A stretch of 16,704 bases of DNA from Gammaproteobacteria bacterium (GTDB taxonomy: Bacteria > Pseudomonadota > Gammaproteobacteria > Competibacterales > Competibacteraceae), in the NCBI GenBank assembly GCA_003562535.1, contig PWUP01000088.1, positions 1-16,704 on the forward strand, given 5' to 3'. This document shows positions 1 through 7,800 of the stretch, piece by piece. Within the stretch, counting starts at the first letter, position 1. Every line of letters starts with the position of its first letter. Position numbers and translations under genes: made by a program. Below the pieces are notes generated by a model. That model was not told the origin of the DNA and made no database searches. It worked only from the letters and a program-made list of their open reading frames with translations.

Positions 1-121
1 AGTAAGCGGTGTCGAAGGCAAAATTCGAGCGGACGAAGCCGCACGTAAATGTAGGCACGATTGGCCACGTAGATCACGGTAAGACGACGCTGACGGCGGC
101 GCTCACGAAAGTGTGTGCGGA
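1..121. repeat. 121-bp exact direct terminal repeat (copy 1), within tuf
   Basis: Bases 1-121 are identical to 16584-16704 by direct reading. The repeat covers 8 bases upstream of the tuf GTG and the first 37 codons. It stops exactly at both window ends, so the true length of homology is not visible. It is most simply the shared 5' end of two tuf genes that bound the window, or the end overlap of a contig that an assembler closed into a circle. Confidence 0.95.
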
Positions 122-1199
122 GGCGCGAGGAGGGGAATTCCGCGCTTACGACCAGATTGACAACGCCCCGGAAGAAAAAGCGCGCGGGATCACGATTGCG
201 ACGGCGCACGTCGAGTACGAGACCGAGAAGCGGCACTACGCGCATGTGGACTGCCCGGGTCACGCGGACTATGTGAAGAACATGATCACGGGTGCGGCGC
301 AGATGGACGGAGCGGTGCTGGTGGTGTCGGCGGCGGACGGTCCGATGCCGCAGACGCGGGAACACATTCTGCTGTCGCGTCAGGTGGGTGTGCCGTACAT
401 TGTGGTGTACCTGAACAAAGCGGACATGGTGGATGACGAAGAGCTGCTGGAGCTGGTGGAGATGGAAGTCCGCGAGCTGCTGAGTGACTACGAATTTCCG
501 GGTGATGACACGCCCATTGTGACCGGTTCGGCGCTGAAAGCGCTGGAAGGGGACACGAGTGAGATTGGAGTGCCCTCGATCGGTCGGTTACTGGACGCGA
601 TGGACGATTATTTTCCGGAGCCGGAGCGCGAGACGGACAAACCGTTTCTGATGCCGATAGAAGACGTGTTCTCGATATCGGGTCGTGGGACGGTGGTGAC
701 CGGGCGGATCGAACGGGGCGTGGTGAAGGTTGGAGAAGAGATCGAGATTATCGGAATCCGGCCGACGGTGAAGACGACGTGCACGGGTGTGGAGATGTTC
801 CGCAAGCTGCTGGATCAAGGTCAAGCGGGCGACAACGTTGGGGTATTGTTACGCGGGACGAAGCGTGACGATGTGGAACGGGGTCAAGTGCTCGCCAAGC
901 CGGGATCGATCAAGCCGCACACCAAGTTTGAAGCGGAAGTGTACATTCTGAGCAAAGAAGAGGGGGGGCGTCACACGCCGTTTTTCAAAGGGTATCGGCC
1001 GCAGTTTTACTTCCGCACGACGGATGTGACGGGCTCGGTGGATTTACCAGAGGGCACGGAGATGGTGATGCCGGGAGACAATGTGAACATGGTGGTGTCG
1101 TTGATTGCGCCGATTGCGATGGAAGAGGGCTTGCGGTTTGCGATTCGCGAGGGCGGGCGTACGGTCGGTGCCGGTGTCGTCGCTAAAATTATTGAGTAA
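9..1199 (+). CDS. tuf: Elongation factor Tu (EF-Tu)
   Basis: EF-Tu is the GTPase that carries aminoacyl-tRNA to the ribosomal A site in the cytoplasm. The protein is 396 residues (E. coli 394). Visible motifs are G1 GHVDHGKT (19-26), G2 Thr62 in ARGITI, G3 DCPGH (81-85), G4 NKAD (136-139) and G5 GSAL (173-176), followed by the two beta-barrel domains to the usual C-terminus GAGVVAKIIE. The start is GTG at 9. Its Shine-Dalgarno lies off the window, but the second copy has GAGGAG eight bases before the same GTG. G4 has Ala138 where E. coli has Cys (NKCD), a tolerated variant. Position before tRNA-Trp and secE marks it as the tufB-type copy. Codon use is strongly G-ending: by hand count about 25 of 29 Thr codons are ACG and 23 of 29 Ala codons are GCG, unlike neighbouring genes. 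Confidence 0.98.
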   Translation: MSKAKFERTKPHVNVGTIGHVDHGKTTLTAALTKVCAEARGGEFRAYDQIDNAPEEKARGITIATAHVEYETEKRHYAHVDCPGHADYVKNMITGAAQMDGAVLVVSAADGPMPQTREHILLSRQVGVPYIVVYLNKADMVDDEELLELVEMEVRELLSDYEFPGDDTPIVTGSALKALEGDTSEIGVPSIGRLLDAMDDYFPEPERETDKPFLMPIEDVFSISGRGTVVTGRIERGVVKVGEEIEIIGIRPTVKTTCTGVEMFRKLLDQGQAGDNVGVLLRGTKRDDVERGQVLAKPGSIKPHTKFEAEVYILSKEEGGRHTPFFKGYRPQFYFRTTDVTGSVDLPEGTEMVMPGDNVNMVVSLIAPIAMEEGLRFAIREGGRTVGAGVVAKIIE

Positions 1200-1216
1200 A
1201 GGTTGAATGCGGAGCG

Positions 1217-1244
1217 CGCTAATGCTTTAATGTAGGCATTAGCG
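1217..1244 (+). other. Inverted repeat between tuf and tRNA-Trp
   Basis: A perfect 9-bp stem CGCTAATGC (1217-1225) pairs with GCATTAGCG (1236-1244) around a 10-base loop. No T tract follows, so it is not a typical intrinsic terminator. It sits 17 bases after the tuf stop and 21 bases before the tRNA. It could stabilise the tuf mRNA 3' end, mark an RNA processing point, or weaken read-through. The stem is seen; the role is inferred. Confidence 0.6.
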
Positions 1245-1261
1245 TATCCTCGAGTATCCTA

Positions 1262-1341
<80 letters not shown>

Positions 1342-1381
1342 TTTCTTCAGCTTTCAACCAATCTACGGCTGAACTATCAAG

Positions 1382-1394
1382 CAGGCGCGGCCTG
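1382..1394 (+). other. Short GC-rich hairpin upstream of secE
   Basis: CAGGC (1382-1386) and GCCTG (1390-1394) form a 5-bp stem with a 3-base loop, 20 bases before the secE ATG. The 73-base stretch between the tRNA and secE otherwise shows no convincing -35/-10 pair. A separate secE promoter is therefore not evident, and transcription through from tuf/tRNA is likely. The stem is short enough to be chance. Confidence 0.25.
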
Positions 1395-1414
1395 ACAGGT
1401 CATTGAAGTCAACC

Positions 1415-1783
1415 ATGAGTTCTAAATCCGATACTCAGCATTCCAAAGTCGATACCATTAAACTGGCATCGGCTGCTGTGCTGTTAGCCATAGCCATAGC
1501 TGCTTTTTACTATTTTTCTAATTTGTTAACCCTAGTGCGCGTCATTGGGCTGCTGGCGGCCGCCGGTGTTGCGGTTGCGATCGTTGCTACGACGGAGCTA
1601 GGCGGTCGCTTGTTCGGTTTTGTCCAAGATTCCCGCGTTGAGTTGCGCAAAGTCGTATGGCCTTCGCGTGCCGAAACCCTCCAGGTGAGTCTAACCGTTA
1701 TTATTCTAGTCCTATTAGTCGGGGTTTTTTTGTGGCTGGTTGATATGTTTCTGTTCTGGGTAGTCCGGTCCCTGACGAGTTAG
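1415..1783 (+). CDS. secE: Preprotein translocase subunit SecE
   Basis: SecE is the small essential clamp subunit of the SecYEG channel in the inner membrane. From ATG 1415 the protein is 122 residues (E. coli 127). It has three hydrophobic segments, at about 17-35, 40-60 and 91-117. The conserved cytoplasmic stretch FVQDSRVELRKVVWPSRAET (69-88) includes the WPSR motif typical of SecE and precedes the last, essential membrane helix. The three-helix form is the one found in many gammaproteobacteria. A TTG at 1403 would add four residues but has poor spacing from any Shine-Dalgarno; GAAG at 1405-1408 sits six bases before the ATG. nusG follows after 12 bases, the standard secE-nusG pair. Confidence 0.96.
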   Translation: MSSKSDTQHSKVDTIKLASAAVLLAIAIAAFYYFSNLLTLVRVIGLLAAAGVAVAIVATTELGGRLFGFVQDSRVELRKVVWPSRAETLQVSLTVIILVLLVGVFLWLVDMFLFWVVRSLTS

Positions 1784-1795
1784 GAGTATTAGGCA

Positions 1796-2329
1796 GTGGC
1801 AATGCACTGGTATGTCGTTCAAGCCTATTCTGGGTTTGAACATCAGGTGAGACGCGCTCTCGAAGAGCGGATTAAGCGCCATGATATGGCCGACTCTTTT
1901 GGGCAAATTTTAGTGCCGACTGAAGAAGTCGTAGAAATGCGCGATGGTCAAAAGCGTCGTAGCGAGCGTAAGTTTTTTCCCGGCTATGTACTGGTGCAAA
2001 TGGATATGAATGATGCGAGCTGGCATCTGGTCAAAAGCGCCCCTAAAGTACTGGGTTTTATCGGGGGAACCAGTGATAAGCCGCGGCCTATTACTGAGCA
2101 GGAAGCTCAAACTATTATGCAGCGGGTTCAGGAAGGAGCCGATAAGCCGCGACCCAAGATTTTGTATGAACCCGGTGAAGTCGTTCGGGTCATTGATGGG
2201 CCTTTCAATGATTTCAATGGAGTCGTCGAAGAGGTCAATTACGACAAAAACCGTCTCCGTGTAGCGGTCTTGATTTTTGGTCGATCGACTCCGGTCGATT
2301 TGGAATTCTCTCAAGTAGAGAAAGCATAA
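1796..2329 (+). CDS. nusG: Transcription termination/antitermination factor NusG
   Basis: NusG binds elongating RNA polymerase, suppresses pausing, and links it to Rho or to ribosomal S10. The protein is 177 residues (E. coli 181). The NGN domain starts with WYVVQAYSG (5-13) and contains PGYVLVQMDM (62-71). The KOW domain spans about 125-177 (EPGEVVRVIDGPFNDFNGVV). The chosen start is GTG 1796, because GGAG at 1783-1786, overlapping the secE stop, is nine bases away. An ATG two codons later (1802) is possible. A perfect 6-bp inverted repeat, TTCTCT/AGAGAA, lies in the last codons (2306-2322). Confidence 0.97.
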   Translation: MAMHWYVVQAYSGFEHQVRRALEERIKRHDMADSFGQILVPTEEVVEMRDGQKRRSERKFFPGYVLVQMDMNDASWHLVKSAPKVLGFIGGTSDKPRPITEQEAQTIMQRVQEGADKPRPKILYEPGEVVRVIDGPFNDFNGVVEEVNYDKNRLRVAVLIFGRSTPVDLEFSQVEKA

Positions 2330-2342
2330 GCGTCATTCAGTC

Positions 2343-2369
2343 TGGGGAGCCGTAAGGCGTTAGCACCCA
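2343..2369 (+). promoter_or_regulatory. Candidate ribosomal protein L1 operator in the rplK leader
   Basis: The 54-base nusG-rplK gap folds into an outer helix TGGG/CCCA (2343-2346 with 2366-2369), an asymmetric internal loop (GA against GTTAGCA), and an inner GCC/GGC helix capped by GTAA. Two short helices separated by an asymmetric loop next to the rplK ribosome site is the layout of known L1 mRNA targets, which mimic the L1 site on 23S rRNA. The fold is seen; L1 binding is inferred from family and position. Confidence 0.55.
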
Positions 2370-2383
2370 TCTAGGAGTAATTC

Positions 2384-2815
2384 ATGGCAAAAAAAGTCAG
2401 CGCATACATTAAATTGCAAATCAAGGCGGGGCAAGCGAATCCCAGTCCCCCCGTCGGTCCGGCTTTGGGGCAGCATGGGGTCAATATCATGGAGTTCTGC
2501 AAAGCGTTCAACGCTCAGACCCAAGGTTTGGAACCCGGTTTACCGACTCCAGTGGTGATCACGGTATACACGGATCGTAGCTTCACCTTCATCCTTAAAA
2601 CGCCGCCTGCAGCCGTATTATTGAAGAAGGCGGCAGGCATTCAAAGTGGTAGCCCGCGTCCCAACAGTCAAAAAGTCGGTACGGTGCAGCGCGAGCAGCT
2701 CGAGGAGATTGCTCGGACTAAATGGCCTGATTTGACAGCCGCCGATATGGATGCCGCTGTGCGTACTATTGCTGGCAGTGCCCGTTCTATGGGTCTGAAT
2801 GTCGAGGGGATGTGA
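2384..2815 (+). CDS. rplK: 50S ribosomal protein L11
   Basis: L11 binds the GTPase-associated region of 23S rRNA at the base of the L7/L12 stalk, is needed for RelA activation, and forms the thiostrepton site with rRNA. It is 143 residues (E. coli 142). The N-terminal domain has NPSPPVGPALGQHGVNI (19-35), the proline-rich strip that contacts thiostrepton. The C-terminal RNA-binding half ends with TIAGSARSMGL-type sequence. AGGAG (2373-2377) lies six bases before the ATG. rplA starts one base after the stop, so the two are translationally coupled. Confidence 0.98.
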   Translation: MAKKVSAYIKLQIKAGQANPSPPVGPALGQHGVNIMEFCKAFNAQTQGLEPGLPTPVVITVYTDRSFTFILKTPPAAVLLKKAAGIQSGSPRPNSQKVGTVQREQLEEIARTKWPDLTAADMDAAVRTIAGSARSMGLNVEGM

Positions 2816-2816
2816 A

Positions 2817-3512
2817 ATGGCCAAACTCACCAAACGCAAGCAATCATTTCGCGATAAAGTCGACTCCACTCGCCTCTATCCCATTACCGATGCCTTGGAT
2901 CTGCTGAAAGAGTTAGCCACAGCAAAGTTCCCTGAAGCGGTTGATGTCGCCGTTAATTTAGGCGTTGATCCCCGTAAATCAGATCAGGTTGTCCGTAGTT
3001 CTACCGTATTGCCCAACGGTACGGGTAAGTCAGTGCGGGTGGCGGTGTTTGCCCAAGGGGTCAATGCCGATACTGCACAGCAGGCCGGTGCGGATATCGT
3101 TGGATTTGATGATTTAGCCGAGTCCATTAAATCGGGGCAAATGGATTTTGATATTTTGATCGCCACTCCGGATGCCATGCGCCTAGTCGGGCAGTTAGGC
3201 AGAATTTTAGGCCCACGCGGATTAATGCCCAATCCTAAGACCGGCACCGTGACTACCGATGTGGCTACCGCTGTAACCAATGCCAAAGCCGGACAAGTCA
3301 GCTATCGCACAGATAAGGCCGGTATTATTCACTGCACGATTGGTAAAGTGAGTTTTTCGCCGCAGCAGTTACAACAAAACCTACAGGCGTTGCTGACGGA
3401 TCTACAAAAGATTAAACCATCCACCTCTAAAGGGGTGTACATGCGCAAAGTGACCTTGTCCACGACTATGGGGCCTGGGGTTGCTGTGGACATGTCAACA
3501 CTCACGTATTAA
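2817..3512 (+). CDS. rplA: 50S ribosomal protein L1
   Basis: L1 forms the mobile L1 stalk beside the E site and represses its own operon by binding the rplK leader. It is 231 residues (E. coli 234) and carries the conserved loop RGLMPNPKTGTVT (Met137 onwards), near the hinge of the two domains. The ATG at 2817 follows the rplK stop by one base and matches the family N-terminus MAKLTKR. An in-frame ATG at 2799 inside rplK would add six residues and is not favoured. The Shine-Dalgarno GAGGGG lies inside the end of rplK. Confidence 0.97.
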   Translation: MAKLTKRKQSFRDKVDSTRLYPITDALDLLKELATAKFPEAVDVAVNLGVDPRKSDQVVRSSTVLPNGTGKSVRVAVFAQGVNADTAQQAGADIVGFDDLAESIKSGQMDFDILIATPDAMRLVGQLGRILGPRGLMPNPKTGTVTTDVATAVTNAKAGQVSYRTDKAGIIHCTIGKVSFSPQQLQQNLQALLTDLQKIKPSTSKGVYMRKVTLSTTMGPGVAVDMSTLTY

Positions 3513-3524
3513 GGAGAGTGATGT

Positions 3525-3646
3525 GCGAATCCGCTGTGAGCGGTTCGCTGATGAACTTTGGGCAAACCGAGTCATCTCGGTTGCGTCAAAGACCGCAGGT
3601 GCCACTGGGCTTAATCAGGTGTTACCCACCAGCCTGCGCAGACGGT
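3525..3646 (+). promoter_or_regulatory. L10 leader (autoregulatory RNA for rplJL)
   Basis: The 263-base rplA-rplJ gap holds three stacked elements. Hairpin one pairs GCGAA-CCGCT with AGCGG-TTCGC (3525-3548, one bulged T). Hairpin two is an ACCGAG/CTCGGT stem inside CTTTG/CAAAG (3556-3591) with an internal loop. The third pairs ACC-GCAGG (3592-3599) with CCTGC...GGT (3633-3646), enclosing CTTAAT. The GACCGCAGGTG...CTTAAT...CCTGCG.AGACGGT pattern is the hallmark of the L10 leader bound by the L10-L12 complex, which represses rplJL translation. The remaining ~130 bases to rplJ (3647-3775) show only weak stems and no gene. Confidence 0.88.
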
Positions 3647-3775
3647 TGCCCTCACTCATTGGATTGGATGAGGCTGCCGTGACTACAACAGCTCGACTGA
3701 GCCACTTCGGTAAATTGAGTCGCGGTCATTACTGACCCGTATGGCACGGCTCAACGTGTTGCAGGAGATGATTGT

Positions 3776-4309
3776 ATGAGTTTAACGCTAGCTGAAAAGC
3801 AAGCTGTTGTCGCCGAAGTATCTGAGGTCGCACGCACGGCTCACTCTGCTATTGCAGCAGAGTACCGGGGATTGAAAGTCAGCCAAATGACAGAGTTGCG
3901 CAATAAAGCTCGTGAATCGGGTGTGTATCTGCGCGTTGTCAAGAACACGCTGGCCAAACGAGCCCTGCACAATACGGACTTTGAGTGTTTGAACACTACG
4001 CTCACTGGCCCGTTATTGCTGGCTTTTTCCCAGGAAGATCCAGGGGCGGCGGCGCGTTTGTTCAAGGACTTTCTAAAATCCAAAGACAACCAGCTTCTGG
4101 TCGTCCGTACTTTAGCCTTCAATGGCCAAACCTTGCCGGCTTCAGAAATTGATCGTCTGGCCAGTATGCCAACCCGCGAAGAAGCCTTGAGCACCTTGAT
4201 GGCGTGTATGCGTGCTCCGCTGGATAAATTTGCTAGAACGGTTAATGAAGTACCGGGCAAACTGGTGCGCACCTTGGCGGCATTACGCGACCAAAAACAA
4301 GCGGCCTAG
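3776..4309 (+). CDS. rplJ: 50S ribosomal protein L10
   Basis: L10 anchors L7/L12 dimers to the ribosome, forming the stalk that recruits translation GTPases. The L10-L12 complex also binds its own leader. The protein is 177 residues (E. coli 165). The N-terminal globular part, MSLTLAEKQAVVAEV..., with the EYRGLKVSQMTELR segment binds rRNA, and the C-terminal ~40 residues form the helix that holds L7/L12. CAGGAG lies ten bases before the ATG. rplL follows after 45 bases with no terminator. Confidence 0.97.
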   Translation: MSLTLAEKQAVVAEVSEVARTAHSAIAAEYRGLKVSQMTELRNKARESGVYLRVVKNTLAKRALHNTDFECLNTTLTGPLLLAFSQEDPGAAARLFKDFLKSKDNQLLVVRTLAFNGQTLPASEIDRLASMPTREEALSTLMACMRAPLDKFARTVNEVPGKLVRTLAALRDQKQAA

Positions 4310-4354
4310 TGATTGATTGTGGCCTGAATCCAATGTTTAGAGGACTAATTTAAA

Positions 4355-4738
4355 ATGGCTGTAGCAAAAGAAGATATTCTGGAAACTATTGGCAATATGA
4401 CGGTTTTGGAAATCGTCGATCTGATTGCCGCTATGGAAGAGAAATTTGGTGTATCGGCGGCGGCAGCGGTTGCTGCGGTACCTGCGGCTGCAGGGGCTGC
4501 AGCGGCGGCTGAGGAAGTGGAAGAGCAGACGGAATTTGATGTGGTGATGAGCAGCTTTGGTGATAAGAAAGTGAATGTCATCAAAGTAGTGCGTGGCTTG
4601 ACTGGCCTAGGTCTGAAAGAAGCCAAAGACTTGGTGGAAGGTGTGCCCTCTACGGTTAAGGAAGGGGTATCCAAGGACGAAGCGGCTGATATTAAAAAGC
4701 AGCTTGAAGAAGCGGGTGCAACGGTTGAGGTCAAGTAA
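4355..4738 (+). CDS. rplL: 50S ribosomal protein L7/L12
   Basis: This is the multicopy stalk protein that contacts EF-Tu, EF-G and IF2. It is 127 residues (E. coli 121). The N-terminal dimerisation and L10-binding domain is about 1-33, followed by an Ala-rich flexible hinge (about 34-52) and the globular C-terminal domain with FDVVMSSFGDKKVNVIKVVR and GLGLKEAKDLVEGVP, the factor-binding surface. AGAGGA (4339-4344) lies ten bases before the ATG. Reading of the opposite strand also stays open over nearly the whole gene, a result of the Ala/Glu/Lys-rich codons. Confidence 0.98.
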   Translation: MAVAKEDILETIGNMTVLEIVDLIAAMEEKFGVSAAAAVAAVPAAAGAAAAAEEVEEQTEFDVVMSSFGDKKVNVIKVVRGLTGLGLKEAKDLVEGVPSTVKEGVSKDEAADIKKQLEEAGATVEVK

Positions 4739-4796
4739 TTACTTGTCTCTTCATAAATTAACGTCCGCCGTTGTTCACGGTAGGGTTTGATTATTA

Positions 4797-4835
4797 GGTT
4801 GGTAGCGTGTTGCTGCCAGCCTTTGTTATTTTTTT
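4797..4835 (+). terminator. Attenuator between rplL and rpoB
   Basis: A 10-bp stem (4797-4806 with 4812-4821, two G-U pairs) has a 5-base loop and is followed at once by a T-rich tract (4822-4835, with seven consecutive T). It has every mark of a Rho-independent terminator, yet rpoB begins 15 bases later with no visible promoter between. In E. coli the same gap holds a partial terminator that lets only a fraction of polymerases into rpoBC. The same role is inferred here. Confidence 0.88.
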
Positions 4836-4849
4836 ATTGAGGAACCCCG

Positions 4850-7800
4850 ATGGCCTATACGTTCACTGAGAAAAAACGTGTCCGCAAGGACTTCGGTAAA
4901 CGTCCAAGCATTCTTGAGGCCCCTTATCTACTGGCGACTCAGTTAGATTCTTACCGCGAGTTTCTGCAGGACGTACCCCCCGAACGGCGGCGCGATAAGG
5001 GCTTACATGCGGCGTTTAAGTCAGTGCTCCCGATAGTCAGCTATTCTGGCAATGCCGTGTTGGAATATGTGAGCTATCGGTTTGGTGATCCCGTATTCGA
5101 TGTTCGCGAATGTCAGCTCCGTGGCTTAACCTACGCTGCACCGCTGCGTGTCAAACTGCGTCTTGCCATTTTAGATAAGGACAGCGAAGCGCATACGGTT
5201 AAAGATGTGCGCGAAAACGAAGTCTATATGGGCGAGATGCCATTGATGACCGAAAACGGCACGTTTGTCATCAATGGTACGGAGCGGGTGATTGTCGCCC
5301 AATTACATCGTTCCCCAGGGGTGTTTTTTGATCATGATAAAGGCAAAACCCATTCCTCTGGCAAGTCGCTATATTCCGCACGGATTATTCCTTACCGGGG
5401 GTCTTGGTTAGATTTTGAATTTGACGCTAAAGATTTATTATTTGCGCGGATTGACCGGCGGCGCAAACTGCCGGTAACGGTGGTGTTGCGGGCTTTGGGT
5501 TATGAAACGGCTGATATGCTGGAGATGTTTTTCGAGACCAATACCCTGCGTTTTGTGGGCGACACTGTGCAGTTGGCATTGATCCCAGAACGGCTGCGGG
5601 GTGAGACCGCAAGCTTCGATATCATGCTGGGCGAACAGGTTGTCGTGGAAGAGGGGCGGCGAATCACGGCCAAACACATTCGTGAGCTGAGCAAGGCCGG
5701 GGTGACTGAGCTCCAAGTACCGCTGGAGTATTTGCTCGGTAAAGTGATGGCTCATGATGTATTGGATCAAGAGACCGGCGAGTTGATTGCTCAAGCCAAT
5801 GATGAGCTGACGCAAGAACAGTTAGAGCAGATTCAGGCGGCAGGGATCACTGAGCTGCGGACTTTATACATCAACGAAGTTGATCGTGGCCCGTATATTT
5901 CCCAGACATTGCGCACGGATTTGACCCGTACTCAGCTCGAAGCCCAGATTGAAATTTACCGCATGATGCGTCCGGGTGAACCGCCGACCAAAGAAGCGGC
6001 ACAAACGCTATTCCACAATCTGTTTTTTTCGGAAGATCGTTATGATCTATCGATTGTGGGGCGGATGAAATTCAACCGGCGAGTGGGGCGTGAAGATTGC
6101 GAAGGTTTGGGTGAGTTAGTGGATCGCCGCTATGCAGAGACTTTGCCCGATATCGCGCAATTTCGCCAGTACAAAGAACGCTGTGCCAGCACGACCGGAG
6201 GGGACGATATCATCGATGTGATTAAGGTTCTCATTGCTATCAAAAACGGCAGTGGGGAAGTGGATGATATCGATCACTTAGGTAACCGCCGGATTCGCTG
6301 TGTCGGTGAAATGGCGGAAAATGTCTTCCGGATCGGTTTAGTCCGAGTCGAGCGAGCGGTTAAAGAACGGCTCGGTCTGGCGGAATCAGAGGGCTTAACT
6401 CCGCAAGATTTAATCAATGCTAAACCGGTGGCTGCTGCCATTAAGGAGTTTTTTGGCTCTTCGCAGCTTAGCCAATTTATGGATCAAAATAATCCCTTGT
6501 CCGAAGTGACCCATAAGCGCCGTATTTCTGCGCTGGGGCCCGGGGGATTGACTCGGGAGCGTGCCGGGTTTGAGGTGCGTGATGTGCATCCAACCCACTA
6601 CGGGCGGGTGTGTCCTATTGAGACGCCTGAAGGACCGAATATTGGCCTAATCAACTCTTTAGCTGTGTATGCTCGCACTAACGACTATGGCTTTCTGGAA
6701 ACCCCTTATCGGCGTGTCGTTGACAGCCGAGTGACCGATGAGATTGTCTATTTATCGGCCATTGAAGAAGGGCATTATGTGATCGCCCAGGCGAATGCCA
6801 CCCTAGATGCTGAAGGTCAACTCAGTGATGCCTTAGTGTCCTGCCGCCATCAAAATGAGTTCGCCTTATCGTCGCCAGATAAGGTGCAGTTTATGGATGT
6901 GTCGCCTAAGCAAATTGTGTCCGTGGCCGCCGCACTGATCCCGTTTTTGGAACATGATGACGCCAACCGAGCGCTCATGGGTTCCAATATGCAGCGCCAA
7001 GCGGTGCCGACACTGCGCGCAGAAAAACCACTGGTGGGTACGGGTATCGAGCGTAAAGTGGCCATCGACTCAGGGGCGACCGTAGTAGCACGGCGTGGTG
7101 GGATTGTCGATTCGGTCGATTCGGGTCGGATTGTGGTTCGGGTTCATGATGAAGAGACTGAAGCCGGTGAGTCAGGGGTTGATATCTACAATCTCATCAA
7201 ATATACCCGGTCCAATCAAAATACCTGCATTAACCAACGCCCGGTCGTTCGCGTCAATGATCAGATTGCCCGTGGTGATGTGCTGGCCGATGGCCCCAGT
7301 ACGGATATGGGAGAACTGGCTTTAGGACAGAATCTACTGGTCGCGTTCATGCCTTGGAACGGCTATAACTTTGAGGACTCCATCCTTATTTCTGAACGGG
7401 TGGTTCAGGAGGATCGTTTTACCACGATTCATATTGAAGAGCTGTCCTGCGTGGCTCGCGATACCAAGTTGGGTCAAGAAGAGATTACGGCGGACATTCC
7501 TAATGTTGGCGAATCCGCACTGGCCAAACTGGATGACAGTGGGGTGGTGCATATTGGTGCTGAGGTTAAAGCCGGCGATATTCTAGTCGGTAAGGTGACA
7601 CCCAAGGGTGAGACCCAACTGACTCCAGAAGAAAAACTGCTGCGGGCTATTTTCGGCGAGAAAGCCTCTGATGTGAAGGATACCTCATTGCGTGTGCCTT
7701 CTGGCATGGACGGCACGGTGATTGATGTGCGGGTATTCACTCGGGATGGGGTGGAAAAAGACGCTCGGGCAAAACAGATTGAAACCAATGAGCTTGACCG

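Noticed and set aside
1403..1414. TTG start adding four residues to SecE
   Set aside because: It has poor spacing to any Shine-Dalgarno; the ATG at 1415 gives normal SecE length.
2306..2322. TTCTCT/AGAGAA hairpin at the end of nusG as a terminator
   Set aside because: It lies within the coding sequence, has no T tract, and the operon continues into rplK.
3481..3735. 84-residue open frame between rplA and rplJ
   Set aside because: It starts inside rplA, lacks a ribosome site, and covers the L10 leader structure.
3841..4272. 143-residue open frame opposite rplJ
   Set aside because: Antisense shadow of rplJ with no recognisable motif or start signals.
4345..4734. 129-residue open frame opposite rplL
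   Set aside because: It mirrors rplL almost exactly. Its Ser/Ala/Thr-rich product is what antisense reading of Ala/Glu/Lys codons gives, and no ribosome site or family match was seen.
6461..6540. Rifampicin resistance changes in RpoB
   Set aside because: The residues at the positions of E. coli D516, H526 and S531 are all the sensitive type.
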